From: Calycina herbarum | Taxonomy: Eukaryota; Ascomycota; Leotiomycetes; Helotiales; Pezizellaceae | Reading direction: 5' to 3' | Length of the DNA: 64,000 nucleotides | NCBI GenBank assembly: GCA_001414485.1 | Contig: LLEY01000038.1 | Span: forward strand, 186,001 to 250,000 | Part shown: positions 37,701-49,911 of the stretch, piece by piece | How the letters are laid out: the number at the start of each line of letters is the position of its first letter | Position numbering within the stretch: position 1 is the first letter of the stretch | The notes under the pieces: model-generated | Told to the model about the DNA's origin: nothing | What the model saw: the letters and a program-made list of their open reading frames with translations, nothing else | Database searches by the model: none | Translations under genes and position numbers: made by a program

Positions 37701-39312
37701 GGCGGATTTATGATATTACTTATGGTTCCTCCAAGCACCCCTGAAACAGCCAAATGGTATATTGGGTTCCTCTATAGCAAATAAACTTTCTTTTCATTGA
37801 ATTTAACTAACCTCTTTGTGTCAAGATGCTTCTGAATCTTAATTGCCCCTCCTAAGAATCCTCACCTCTCACCAACAAATCATCAGTGAACACGCAATGT
37901 TTGCATCTCCAGCTTCGCAACCTCATTTTCGAATTCACGGCTTGTATGTTGTATGCATTTTGCTCCAGACTTGTTTTGGGTATGAAGCCTTGATGGCACA
38001 TCTGTTTTCCAGCATTCAAACTTTAACATTACACCTACATTTCTCAACCAGCATCCTCAAGGAGCACCTTCATTACGCCAAAACCACAATTTTTATCCTT
38101 CAAACTCGCTAGCAGAAGTAACATGGTCCAACATGTCTTCTGAAAACCCCCTTCCAATAGCAGAAACTATTGGTTATGATGCTAGGGTGGTTGGTACGAA
38201 AGGTTCCCGAGAGGTAACCGCATACTCCGCATTGGAACCACCGCTAGAAATATTGCTTCTACCAATCGTAGTTACAGGTAACTTGCCGGCAAATATTTTG
38301 TGACGGACAGACTATTCTTCACTCAATTTCCCACGTACAATAGCGGAGCTTGAACCAGACATCGGTGTTCTCGTCTTCTACCCGAAAGCGGATACCGTAC
38401 AATAATTCCTCGTTGTTCGGCGAGGATGCAGTAAAGGGGCCTGGTGGGGAGGCGGATGCTTTGAAAAAACCCAGCCTCTGGGATTCGGGATCGGATGGAG
38501 GCTGGCAGCGTTAGAATGATAGGTAGGGGGTGGAGCGCGTTGTGGCAGCTGTAGATTTCCTCTTGGTCATAATGCGATTACTATAAACCCACTGATTTAA
38601 GTAAGAATCGTCAAGGAAGGGCAGCGGTTCTGGACCTGAGCACCTAAAAGAGCTAGACGCGAAGAGGGGCCTTCAAGATAAGCCAGAAGGGTTCGGGGGT
38701 TAATAAAGGGAGTATCGCAAATCATGAAGAGAAGCAACATGTAGAATGGAAAATGCCGATCAGGAGATGGGAGAATGATGTAGTGGTAAGGCGGAATAGT
38801 TGTTGAGATGTTTGCTGAAGACTTCGTGAGACTTCGGCGCGTGAGTATGTTTGGAATTCTGCCAATGTCGGTGTACATGATGAGCCGCATAGCTGACTGC
38901 AGGTAACCTGCAATTAGCCTCTCCTCCAATCTCGGCTACTTACAGGTAATCTGTCTCTAGGGGTAGCAAATTAAAGATTATATGCAAATAGCTTTAATAG
39001 AAAAGGATTGTAATAAACAAACATAAACACGGTATTTACAATATGTAATATCCTCTTGATTCATGAAATGCCATCGCAATAGTACCTTGCCCTTGCCCTT
39101 GTATGCCGCTTAATAACAAAAACCACCCCTGACTCCATAAAACGCTATTCCAATGCATCCACCGGCTCTCTCCCTTTCTCAACCTACCTCCATTGATATT
39201 CTTCATATGTTGCCTTACTCGAAGCCCTTCGCTCTTGGTTCGCTGTTGAGGTAATATCTCGAAGGGGTTCTCTTTGGTTGGTAACTGTGGTGATCTCTCG
39301 ATAGATCATTGC
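37701..39312. other. Intergenic region, no supported gene
   Basis: Short frames only, none with domain or splice support. A motif GCAGGTAACCTGCAA near 38900 recalls the palindrome near 14100, but the match is too short to define a family. Confidence 0.35.
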
Positions 39313-39546
39313 TTAAATCGCAGCTGCGAGAGTGTCTTGAAGAGCCTCCATCTGATTCCTAGCTGTGGTGATCTCCTGATGATCTACACCTTGAATCGCA
39401 GTTGCGAGAGTGTTTCGAAGAGCCTCCATCTGATTCGTAGCTGTGGTAATCTCCTGATAATCTGCATCTTGAATCGGAGTTGCGAGAGTCTCTCGAAGAG
39501 CTTTCATTTGATTTGTAGCTGTGATAATCTCCTGAATAGCTTCTCT
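39313..39546. repeat. 78-bp tandem repeat, three copies
   Basis: Three head-to-tail copies of a 78-bp unit encode the 26-residue repeat EITTATNQMEALRNTLATAI plus GVDHQ-like spacer on the minus strand. The unit length is a multiple of three, so copy-number changes keep the frame. Confidence 0.85.
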
Positions 39547-40473
39547 CTCCTGGCTACTATACGAGGCTTCTTGAACGAATTGGAACAAAGTATACAAGTT
39601 ATTCAGAGGGATTTTGTGTTCGGTGATATTTAGGGGTTGTTTATAAAGGCGGTTCGGATGGTTGAACTTCTGTAGGTATTCGGAACTAACATCCGCTGTA
39701 TAGACCTTCTAAACAGTTTCGATATCAGAGCCTCGTAAATGCTTTACAACAAACAACGAAACCTAAACTATTAGTAATGGATCTCACTTTAGAAAGCGGC
39801 GGATCAGTACCTTTTGTGTTGTTGTAGGGATTTTGTTTTGCATAAACTGGGCTAAGGCAATTATGGTTGCAGCGTAGAGGGGGTCGAAAGACATGTTCCG
39901 GTAGCGATCCATTGAATTGATTGCAAAATCAGCAGTTCTTTTCTGCTTTGCATAGAAATCTCCCCGCACATCAGAACTGCAGGTTTCGTCGAGGTATGCC
40001 CAGGATAATAGCGATTGCTGATTGAAAAAGGCGAAAGGGAGGGAAATTTGCGCTACAGGACAGCTTTTATATTGAAAAGGTATTGTCTGGCTGAAAGGAA
40101 AGAGAAGTTAGCAAGGCATTAATAAGTGTTATGGTTTCAATCGAGAACCCATGCCTGTCACTGCCTTGAATACCATCTTCAGTGCCTTATCGCGCGACCT
40201 TAGGCTTTTGAGTCTTCGCGCCTGATGCGTATTGTACTCAATTTTGTCCCATTGCCTGCCGACCGCTCCCTGGGGAAATTGGCTTTCGTTGGCATCGCGG
40301 GGGGTTGTACTAGCAGCAACGCTACAAGTGATATGGTTGAGATGTTCGGATTTCCACTCCACGGGGTGGGAGTACAGGCCTTGGAAAGGGTGCGTGAGTA
40401 GGATGTCTTCAATCGATCCGCTCTCTCGATATGATCCGCTCTCTCGACGTGTCGGCATATTGCCATAATGCAT
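39313..40473 (-). pseudogene. Unknown gene with coding minisatellite and one in-frame TAG
   Basis: Three coding blocks run on the minus strand. Exon 1 starts at ATG 40473, with a small duplicated RESGS motif, and ends at about 40145-40170. Exon 2 covers about 40086-39811 (IPFQYKSCPVAQISLPFAFF ... RYRNMSFDPLYAATIIALAQF). Exon 3 covers 39762-39313 (VSLFVVKHLRGSDIETV, then KVYTADVSSEYLQKFNHPNR). The exon 2-3 intron is clean (GTACTG donor, TTTAG acceptor, phase 0). Exon 3 is open except for one TAG at 39711-39709, where CAG (Gln) would fit. The C-terminus is three near-identical 26-residue repeats (EITTATNQMEAL...). I recognise no family. The single nonsense codon could be a RIP-type C-to-T change, an intron I have missed, or a terminating variant. 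The promoter lies next to a MITE. Confidence 0.5.
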
Positions 40474-40564
40474 CTTTTCGGGTTGATGCTGTTCAGCAGT
40501 TTGTCTGGGGGGGCGGTTGTGCTGAGCAGGTACATAGTTGATGATCGCTCGGCAGGTATTTATA

Positions 40565-40997
40565 ATCCGAGCTTTTTTTTACTAAGGCTTTTTCCCTCTT
40601 TTCTTTAGAAGACAGAAGATAAAAGTACTCTAAAAGAGACGAGGCCTAGCTAGAAAGAAGCGCTATATCTAATTATCTCTCTCCTATATAATTTATTAAT
40701 TTAAAGTAAGTATAATAAAAATAAACTAAAAGATAAATATTTCTTAAAATAACCTCTTTTCTTAAAAAATCTTTTACTACCTCTATAAGGTTAATAGGCT
40801 ATGCTAAAACCCTATAAAAATCAAGATAGATATAAAATTATCTATTTTTATCTTATAAAGTTTATAGAGTATAAGAGGAGATATAAGCCTCTTCTTTCCT
40901 GTTCTTATAAATAGTATATTATATGTTGTTGTTAATTAATAGGTAAAAGAGTGCCTAAAAAGGAGGGAAATCAAGGAATTTTCTCAAAAGCTCGGAT
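40565..40997. mobile_element. 433-bp TA-flanked MITE, RIP-like
   Basis: The ends read ATCCGAGCTTTT inward on both sides, with TA at 40563-40564 and 40998-40999. The similarity continues weakly (CCCTC blocks) for about 40 bases. The inside is very AT-rich and non-coding. It lies about 90 bases upstream of the ATG of the unknown minus-strand gene, in its promoter. Confidence 0.65.
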
Positions 40998-40999
40998 TA

Positions 41000-42514
41000 C
41001 AAAAAAAGTAGGCAAATTCAAGCTTAACTCGCAACTCACTGTAATGCTTCGAATTCCGGCCCGTCACAATCTTTTCTATCTGTTCCTCCAAGCTCTATAA
41101 CAAAGGTATATCTTATCCTTATTGAATTCATTATCTCCTCATCTAACATCTTTAGCACCCTCTCTCCCCTCCACAAGGGTCAGCGCAACCAAAGAAAGTT
41201 CGCACCGACCCTGGTGCTCCTCCTGCTTCCCGGCCATTAAATGTAATAGACGCATCTGCGTTCATATAAGCTCCAGAGGTCCTAGCCTAAGATGCTACTG
41301 AGCAAGAAGCTCGTTTTCGACTTGGTTTCGACTTGGTTTCGACTTGGTTAATAAGAGACAATAAAGCTTAAATCCAAGGCTGATAAGTACGATAAGCCCT
41401 CCTTCCCCGAGGAAACACAAGCTCTCCTTAAACATAAGCGTGGTCTCGAGGCAGGTGGTTATAGAGTAGGTCGCTTGTATAACCCGGACGCGCCGCCGAC
41501 TCTTGAGAGAATCTACACCTAGGACATTTTGTCTCGAGTACCCGGGATAGGTTTTGGGTTGCTACTAGTGTCCCGATGACATGGTTTTTGGACCAAATCC
41601 GTCTTCGGTATAACGAACAGCTCGCCCTATAGTTCTAAGAATCGTAATACGTAAACTAAGTTATCTAATCTATATACGTAATACTAATTAGTATTAGTAT
41701 AACTTAGTAGTTATTAGTGTAATATAAAAAGAGTCTATTATTGTTCGTATATACCGAGTAAAGTTAGCTACTCTAACTACTTAAATAGACCTTAAGCGAG
41801 AAGGTCACGTGAAGTGCTATTCACTCTTGAATATGCCGACAATATCTATATAAAATGAACTATGAAATAAAATTATTATATAAATAGTTTAATTAATAGG
41901 CCTAGATAGTAGTAAGAGGTTGTTATATACTTTGCGCAAGAGTAATCACCTGGACTGTCTATTTAAGCTCACAAATGGCGCTAGGATGGCGCTAGTGCAG
42001 CAGCAGACACACAAAGCCCTATTCACTATAGTCATGTAGCAACGTCCTTTTGTGTGGTTTTGTAATTGCAGGGGGTTTGAGCATCAAAGATTGATCCCCT
42101 GTAAGACCAGCTGCATCTCATGAAGGGTTGCGAATAGATACAGGATAATTAGGACATTGAACTTATGTTATATTTCCCTTAAATTATTATAAACGTTATT
42201 ATAATAGATTGACCTGGAAAAGATCTCAGCTGCACTGTGACTACGGCGCAAAGCAATTTAAGCGATTTCTAAAGCCTACCTCCGTAACTAAAGAGATTCC
42301 TGTTACTTTAGACAATGTTTCACTACTAAAAGCCTACTCTTCCTGGTCTGTTTTCCCTCCCAACAATTTCAGTAGTACAGCTTAAGAATTAGAGGAGTAG
42401 AAATGTGGGGCGGGTTGCGAGTGGTTGACCCCGCACCTGGATTCCAACTTCAAGGAGTCTGGAAGACCTGGAAACACACGAAAATTAAACGCGCCAAAAA
42501 TAAACAACCCGACC
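41000..42514. other. Repeat debris and kinase-gene upstream region
   Basis: Patches of AT-rich, TA-dense sequence (about 41640-41900, 42160-42260) alternate with more balanced sequence. No frame is supported. It looks like RIP-affected repeat remains next to the kinase gene promoter. Confidence 0.4.
41314..41347. repeat. 11-bp tandem repeat, three copies
   Basis: The unit TTTCGACTTGG occurs three times in a row in non-coding sequence. Confidence 0.85.
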
Positions 42515-43678
42515 ATGGAGGAACAAGTCGATAAACTCGTCGAGAAGATTTGGGGTAATGTCTTCCTCAACATCACAGCACACGACGCAAGAAACTCTAA
42601 AAATAGCAACAGCTAAATACCAAACTACCCCGCCCTCCCAACGGCTTCTGATAGCCATCTCAGGAATCCCAGGTTCTGGTAACTACCCGTTTTCCATATC
42701 TTTCTTCTTTAAGTTTCATGGATCGTGTTTCTCCTTCGTAATGCGAGGGGTTTAAATAACGTTTCTCTCACCAAAGGAAAAACGACACTCGCGACAACAG
42801 TGGCTACACGAATCAACACCCAAAATGCATCACTCTACGGAAAGACAACCATGCCACCTCCCGCTGCTTTCATACCAATGGATGGATATCACTTTTCGAG
42901 AAAAGCGTTAGATGCGATGCCAGATCCCAAATTTGCACATGATAGACGTGGAGCCGCCTTCACTTTTGATGGAGAAGCTTGCAAGTGATTTTGTCACGTG
43001 GTTTCTTCATTTCCCTACTTTCGTCTCTCGAGTTTTTGCGATCATAATCGATGAATAAACTGTTCTCATTCCACTTTCCTCATTTTTGAGTCTCTCCAAA
43101 TACACCCAAGCGGCTTTGGCCAGAAAGTCATATACTAACAATCCCCCCAGTTCTAACCTTGGTCAAATCGATCCGTCAACGGCTTGAACCCTCCACCCCA
43201 ACTCTTTACGCTCCTTCGTTTTCTCACGCACTCAAAGACCCTGTCTACGACGATATTTCCATCCCGCCAACAGCACGAATAGTTATCTTCGAAGGAAATT
43301 ATCTTTCTCTCAACACTTCTCCTTGGTCCGATGCGGCGAAATTAATGGACGAACTTTGGTATGCAGAACACAGACACTCAGTTCTCTCACATATTCAATA
43401 TATTCAAACTTAATCCTCCCAAGAAATGGTAAGGCGAGACCAGTAATGAGATCTAACAACCATACAGGTTCGTAAGCGTCCCCTTCGAAACAGCAGGTCA
43501 ACGACTAGTACCCCGCCACGTTAAAGCTGGAATCGCAGCAAATGAAGAACTCGCCTGGAAAAGGGTACGAGAAAACGACTTGGTCAACGGACAAGAAATT
43601 GTAGATGGGAGATTGGAAGTGCATGAGGTGATTAAAAGCAAAGAGGACGAGCAGTGGAAACCAGCCGACGAGAAGTAA
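42515..43678 (+). CDS. Uridine-kinase-like P-loop kinase (YFH7 family)
   Basis: Five exons (42515-42554, 42607-42678, 42777-42980, 43151-43358, 43468-43678) close in frame to 244 residues. The Walker A loop is GIPGSGKTT, split by intron 2. MDGYHFSRKALD follows with the Asp expected to help bind magnesium and substrate. Later FEGNYLSL and VPRHVKAGIAANEELAWKRVREND match the conserved half of fungal phosphoribulokinase/uridine-kinase-like proteins such as budding yeast Yfh7. These are cytosolic ATP-dependent kinases of uncertain substrate. Intron 3 has a GC donor (GCAAGT) with a normal AG acceptor. The ATG at 42515 is used because the first in-frame residues MEEQVDKLVEKIW fit the family start. 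Confidence 0.9.
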
Positions 43679-43826
43679 CGAAAGGCCTGCATGTAAGATC
43701 GCCATAATTTCCAAAGTACTATAAACTCTTACGACTCTTCGGCCAAACCCAAAGGCAACCAATAACATTGTGGATGAGAGGAGAGTGTCAAAATTACATA
43801 CTACCAAGAGTCAAAGTAAGCTCCTT

Positions 43827-44932
43827 CTAAGCCGCTTTCGGCGCCAAATAACTGTTCCAGTTATCTCTCGGAGCGTCCTTCTTGATTGCCCCCCAAATTT
43901 CCTCGATTTTCTCCATAGCCCCCTCGCTAAGCGGACCTCTCTCAAGAGCCATAAAAGAATCTTCCAACTGTTCAACATTCTTCCCTCCAAGAACAACTCT
44001 ATCTCCTTTCTCTCCATTCAAGTAACTATGATAAGAAACCCATCGAAGCGATAACTGGGAATTAGTGATACCCTCCTCCTTAGCAACCTCATTCCAAATT
44101 TTCAACCCTTCAATCAGAGAGGGTTTGTTGTACAAAGAATTATACATCTCCTTTAACCCTTCCATTGCGAATCTTCCACCCTCTGCTTTACGACTTTCAT
44201 CGGTGAAAACAGAGACGTCTTTGGCGAGGAATCCACCTGCGGTAGTCGAGTAAGCGAAAATTGAGAATCCAAGGGAACGAAGGAGAGGGAAGAGATCTTC
44301 TTCCGATTTGCGAACGAATGCGTTGTAGTTCGCTTGGTAGACGGAGGGGAGAACGGAGTTGTGCGATTTTTGGATGTCGTAAATCTTTTGGACTTCTGGG
44401 GCGAGGTAGTTGGAGAGTCCGAAGCGTTTGAATTTTCCGGCCGCGTAGAGGATACGGATTGCGGTGAGGGTTTCCTCAATTGGGTCAGAAGGGGATGGGG
44501 CATGGAGGTAGTAGACCTCGACCTATATTTGGGGTATTAGTAAGCGTCGGTGTTCTCGAATTGTTTGGACTTGGAGGTAAGCTTACGCTATCAACACCAA
44601 GTTTTTTCAAACTCTGCTCCATACCATCGAGAACGGACTGCTTGGTCATAGCACCTGGGGCAAGAGCCGGAGCTTTGGTATGGATGGTGAAATCCTTAGC
44701 TGCTCCAACCTTGCCAAGCATATCTTCACTTCCTCGCTATGAACTGTTAGCCGTTGCCCAGCCCTAGTCATTGTGATAAATAGAAAATATGTTTTCACAC
44801 GTAGCGATTGGCACTATCAATAGTATCAATTTTGTATTTCCTTAGGACATCGAGTTGTTGGCGAGCAACGTCTTCGGTCATGGTACCAATAACAGAACCA
44901 CCATACACAACTTTAGCTGCTGATTTAACCAT
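43827..44932 (-). CDS. Aldo-keto reductase, AKR7 (aflatoxin aldehyde reductase-like)
   Basis: Three exons (44932-44801, 44736-44587, 44522-43827) give 325 residues with clean junctions. The AKR catalytic set is visible: Asp and Tyr in IDTIDSANRY, Lys in DFTIHTKAP, His in VYYLHAPS. FGLSNY, the SVYQANYN strand and the C-terminal NADPH-binding stretch (VVLGGKNVEQLEDSF) follow. The domain lengths fit the AKR7 group, which reduces aldehydes, including dialdehydes, with NADPH in the cytosol. The name refers to a family founder; nothing here implies toxin metabolism. It is convergent with the kinase gene; the two stop codons are about 150 bases apart. Confidence 0.93.
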
Positions 44933-47241
44933 TGTTGCGACCGTAAAGGAATATTATCTCAAGGAATGCTACTGGGTGTAAGGATAATTGGGAGAACTGT
45001 GTTATGGTGAAAGTATGATAGGTTTAACAAAAGGAAAGAACAGGAAGTGGACAAATGAATATATATACACCACTTTTCGGCTTTAATCTCTAAAAGGTCC
45101 CACACCTTCAACATTTCACAATTCAAATCCAACGTCATTTCAAGCACTGGAACCTAGAAATATGATAAAGACGATCACACTGAATTAGGATCCTCCTATC
45201 ACCATGATTCGTTCGTCATCAAAATCCTCAAAACCATCACAGCCTCTCACCCTGGTCACAAAGTTTTCCACAGCCCCCGACCCCAGTCTCAAAACAACCA
45301 CACCAACACCACACCACATGGGAAAGTAACCCTAACCGTGCTTTCGAAATGTCGAATCAAAAGTCCCCTTTGGCTTCAAGTCCAAACTAGAAGCGGCGTA
45401 ACTTAGTTTGAAATCTCTATTGAGTCATAACCCCCCTGTCTACACAGCCATCGACCCTGGTCTCTGCTCCCTAGCAGCGGAATCAACCGCATAACCATCC
45501 ACTCATCTCATACATGCCGATTAGCCGAAAGTAGTCTTTGAGAACAAATATCCTTAATATAGGATTCGAATACCTCAGAAATAAGTCTTATATGAGACTT
45601 AGTATCGAGAGTAAGGCCTTGTAGTAATGGGCTTTCTTGAGAGCTACCTTTTGCTAATCTAAGGTCAATCTAACTTTAATAAGCTTCTCGAATATATCAT
45701 ATATATCAGCTCTAAATCAATATCTAAAAGAATACAACCTATGCTGATAAAGAATTCTGTCTTAGATCAAACTCCATACGAGCAAAAGAAGAATGGTACG
45801 CTCACTCGCCATTCCCCACTTCCCTCCCCCGCCCGAATAGTCGGCGGAGCGATTTCTATCTGAATGCGATCAAGACCTTTGGATCCACTTTCCCATCCAT
45901 CCCTTCACATGGATAATTCAGTCTCCATCCAATTAAATCTTCTCCATAGAATTGCATCTTAATAAGCCATGCTTGATTTAACATCACCCCTCGTTTATAT
46001 CGGCTTTCCGCAAACAACTCCCCCTCTTCCCCAAAAGAAGACAATAATCTCGTTCAATCAAGACTGAATAACAGGCTTCTCCAAATTGGACCTCTCAATC
46101 GATAGACCTGGCAAAGATGAATTACGTACATTTATGGAGAACATCCCACTAAAGATCGCTTGGTAAACACCCCCAACATCTCCGTAAATTCGGCCGAAAA
46201 CAAATGAACCACGTATAAAAATTACAACGAGATACCCAACTTTCTACCCCCACAGTAGCTCGGGAGAAGCAAAAAGGACCCACTAAAACTTTACAAACAC
46301 CTCTCATCTCCCTGTTCAAGACACCGCCCTCGCATTCGCTAGAGAAGTTCAACAAGAAAGTACCAAACGTTACTTTCCTCATCCCTTCTCGCTCGACTCC
46401 ATTCGAATCCCCAATCAAGGATGACGAATGAATAGCAACCAGGACCAAAAAGAAACCTAGCTTTGAGAAAAACCAAGCCAGGGAGGGAAAAGGGGTCTGT
46501 CTTCAGGACTTCCCAACTCACATACCAACACCTCTAAACAAGCTCCGAACCCTATTTAAAAAGTCTTAACGGTAATGTGTACACGTCCAAGTCCCCAAGA
46601 ACTCACTCACTCTCCCCTTTCCCTATGCTTTATAAAACACAAACCTCCCACCCTATTCTTCTCTTGCAATTTGAACCCATTCCAATGCCAAACAGAAAAC
46701 GAACAAACATAGCCACATCCCCACTGACACCCTCCTTCACAAACCCCCTCCACCGAACAGAACACCCGAACTCTGAGCATAATAAGGAAAGCTTGAATAG
46801 AAGACCCACCTTCCATCCTCTCTTACCCATGTTCTCCACACATACATCCAATGTATTGTACATCCTCCATCCCCCTGTATCCGCTAGAAATGAAAGGCGA
46901 AGCATTAGGACACAACAAGGGAAGCGAACACACTTGTGTTTGAAAGGGAGTACCAACATAAATAAAAACGAAAAAGAAACCTCTTAACCAAGGGAATGAT
47001 CCCCATACAAAAGCACGACTTCTAAGAAACATCAACATCATACATACTTCAATTTCTTCCAGACTTCAAAGTTCCCCAATTTGATGCAAGTACCTATGGT
47101 ATCACTAACGCCAGTCCCCTTTATACAAAGTCGTCAAATCAAGTTGGTGACCCTCCAATCCCACCCCGTCCCGGAAACGCCAGAAGATGCAGTACATTCA
47201 CAAGCCCACCACCCAACATGTCAATCTCAGACAGCAAATAC
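44933..47241. other. Intergenic region, no supported gene
   Basis: The first part is the reductase promoter. About 45520-45760 is AT-rich and may be an old repeat. Overlapping frames at 46577-46987 on both strands show no domain and probably belong to the 3' leader of the HbrB gene. Confidence 0.4.
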
Positions 47242-49911
47242 TCAAACAACAACCCCCGCCCTTCCCGCTGCCAAACTCCCCGTAACCCTTGCCCCCACAA
47301 GTCCCCTCCTATCCCTCCCCATGCGCCCGCGTCCCAGCCAATTTAACTTCAACCCCCTAGTCAACTCCTCCATCTTCCTCTGACTCCCCTCATCACCCCC
47401 CGCTCCAACACCAACACTAGTAAGCACACTCATACACTGCAACATCCTCCCCACCGTCTCCGTAACCTGTTTACTACTATCCTCAACCGTCTTTTCCCTT
47501 TGTCGATGCAACGGATGCGTACTACTAGGAGTAAAAGGTCTTTGTGGCGGGGGAGGAAGATTATTTATCCCTAAACCACTAGCGGAATCAGAGCCGTGAG
47601 ATACATTGGAGATTGCGCGAGAGCGATTTCCAGACCCGTCGCCGGAGGAACCGCCGCCTAGGAGGGTGGTAGCTTGGGAGCCATAGGAACCGTGGGATGG
47701 ATCCAGAGACATGGCGGTTGAGGGACGACCGAATGAGTCGGGTGAGGTGGAGAGGATGTCTGTTGGTGGGAGGGCCAGAGATATAGATTCTAGCGAGAGA
47801 CGGGAGAAGATCGTTTTGAGGGTGTCAAAACGAGGGAGGATTACGGTGTCCCGGTATGCGGTGAGGACTATTCTTCTTACTTCCAATGCTTGAGAAGCAG
47901 GAACATTGCCGTTCGATGAGGATGATGGGAGGGCGCCCCAGAAATCTCTTGCTGCGTCGGCGGACATCAAAAGACCGTGTCCGCTGAATTCCAGATCTAG
48001 TGGGAGGAAGACTGCTTGCATATATGGCAAGATTGAGGTAAAGGTAAAGAGCCACATCTCCACAAGATGTGGGATGAGCCGTTCATCTGGTGTTCTTCGT
48101 AACGTCTGATCTAAAGAACTGAAGCCCGTTGTAAGGAGATCCCTCAAATCTTCCACAACTAAGTTTGGAGTACGTTTTTGTATACAACGTTGAAGGTGGA
48201 TACTAATTTGTCAGCCATTTGGTCTTCATATAGCATTTGATACATACGTGACTAGGCGATTGAAGTCTTCCACCGGAAGTCGCAAGTCCTCTCCCTCAAA
48301 TATTATGAGGAGTTTTGCTCTCAAAAATGGCCAGGCATCATCAGAAGTCATACCATTCAACCCATACTTACCAAGTTCCTGATGAGCTTCACCGCCATAG
48401 ATACTACTTGGATATCCACCGCCTGCTGAACCCAGGTAAGAACCGGCACCAGAACCTAAACTTGATGGACCAGGCCACTCGTTACTATTTTGGTAAGACA
48501 ATTCACTTTCTCTCAACGCATCAGACTTCTCTTCCTTTTTCTTCTCTCTCAAAGCTCTTCCTCCATGCCTCAAATCCAATCCACTCATACTCTTCGCAAA
48601 ACTCGTAGTTGAAGGTCCTGGACTCGGAGGAAGGTTGAAATTATATAAACTGCTTGGGGCACTAGGATCCGCTGGTCTCGAGTTACTGGCCGCTGAGGAC
48701 AAAGGTAAATGGTGCTCATCCTTACTAGACAATTTGTGTTTTTGGCGGGATAAGAAATGATGCTTATGTTTCTCTTTATCTCTGGTCTCTTTTTCGTTGG
48801 ATTGAGGGTCCGTGGCCCGGATTGTTGCTGAAGAGGAATTGGCCATGCTGTACATGCTTGCCGCGCTCGACATGGAATCTGTCAAACTGTTGGTACTGAA
48901 GTTTCCTCGTTGCAGCGACTGCAGGGTATATGAGGCCATCTTACTTGGACTTGGCAATGCTCCACGGCTGGCCTCCTTGTCTTTACTTATCCCGATTTTC
49001 CCCGGTCTGGAAAACAACTTTACTTTACTCTTCGATTCCTTACTGATGGGTTTGTCGGTTTGCATCCGATGTTGGTCGTGGTCCGAAGGAGGAAGACCTG
49101 GTGATGAAGCGGAAGATTTTGGAAACACCACATTGGCCGCTGTCTGAGCCGCGCTCTGATGTCCACCTGCTAGTAACCCATTATGATACACCTGCCCTCC
49201 AAAACCGCTTTCCCTTGGCCCGGACGCCTCCGTGAGGCTTAATAAAGGCGGACTTGTTGGTCCTCCAGCTCGACTTGGTCTGCGACTGCCAGAGCTATTC
49301 GATCCAGAGTCGGTATTCGTGTGTTGGGTTGGCACCGTCTGCGACCTTTGGCGCGAGTGCGTATGCTGCATCGCAGCTTGCGCAGCAATCTGGCTTGCGC
49401 TCAGCCCGGAATTTGTATTCGCCATATTGCTCAACTTCGAAGCCGCTGCTGTAGGTAGATATGGTTCAAAAGAGCCCTGCTTTCGACTGTGACCGCGCAC
49501 AAACTCCCCTGACGGTTTCTTTGCGCCTACTATTGGAGAAGCATTTCTCAAGGGAAGATCCGAACGAGTTTGTGTTGGCGGGGTTGGTCTGGAGAAGTTC
49601 TGCAAGCTTCCTGTGCTCGAATTCGAATGAGATGTTGCATATGGAGGTCGCGGGGGCGGGGGCATAGGAGTCTGCGCGTTTGCATTCTTCGAGGGTTGCG
49701 TTCGTGGGTTAGATATCGATACTGAGTCGTCGGATGAGGAGGAATCAACACGGCGAAGAGCTGGCCGCGAAGATGCGTTTGAGGAGAAAGGCAATTGAGC
49801 CTGCGATGGAGTGCCGACAGCGGGTGAAAAGCTCCCAGGTGTTCGTGTACCTCGAGGCGGATTTCCAGGGGGTTGTGATTGTGGCATGGTTGCTGCTGTG
49901 AAGCTGGGCAT
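47242..49911 (-). CDS. hbrB: HbrB-like TORC2 subunit (Bit61/PRR5 family)
   Basis: Two exons, (49911)-48248 and 48202-47242, join in frame. From the ATG at 49911 (MPSFTAATMPQS) the product is 874 residues. An in-frame ATG at 50103 would add 64 residues of poor composition, so I prefer 49911. The first about 490 residues are disordered, rich in Ser, Pro, Gln and Thr. The HbrB domain (PF08539) follows: DDAWPFLRAKLLIIFEGEDL, LVTIHLQRCIQKRTPNLVVED, LLTTGFSSLDQTLR, LIPHLVEMW and YMQAVFLPLDLEF. Aspergillus HbrB is needed for hyphal growth and branching; yeast Bit61/Bit2 and human PRR5 are subunits of TOR complex 2 at the plasma membrane. The tail (after about residue 700) is low-complexity again. 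It is divergent from the Gon7 gene. Confidence 0.93.

Noticed and set aside
44153..44503. 116-codon minus frame within the aldo-keto reductase
   Set aside because: It is a shadow frame; the catalytic frame of the reductase runs through the same bases.
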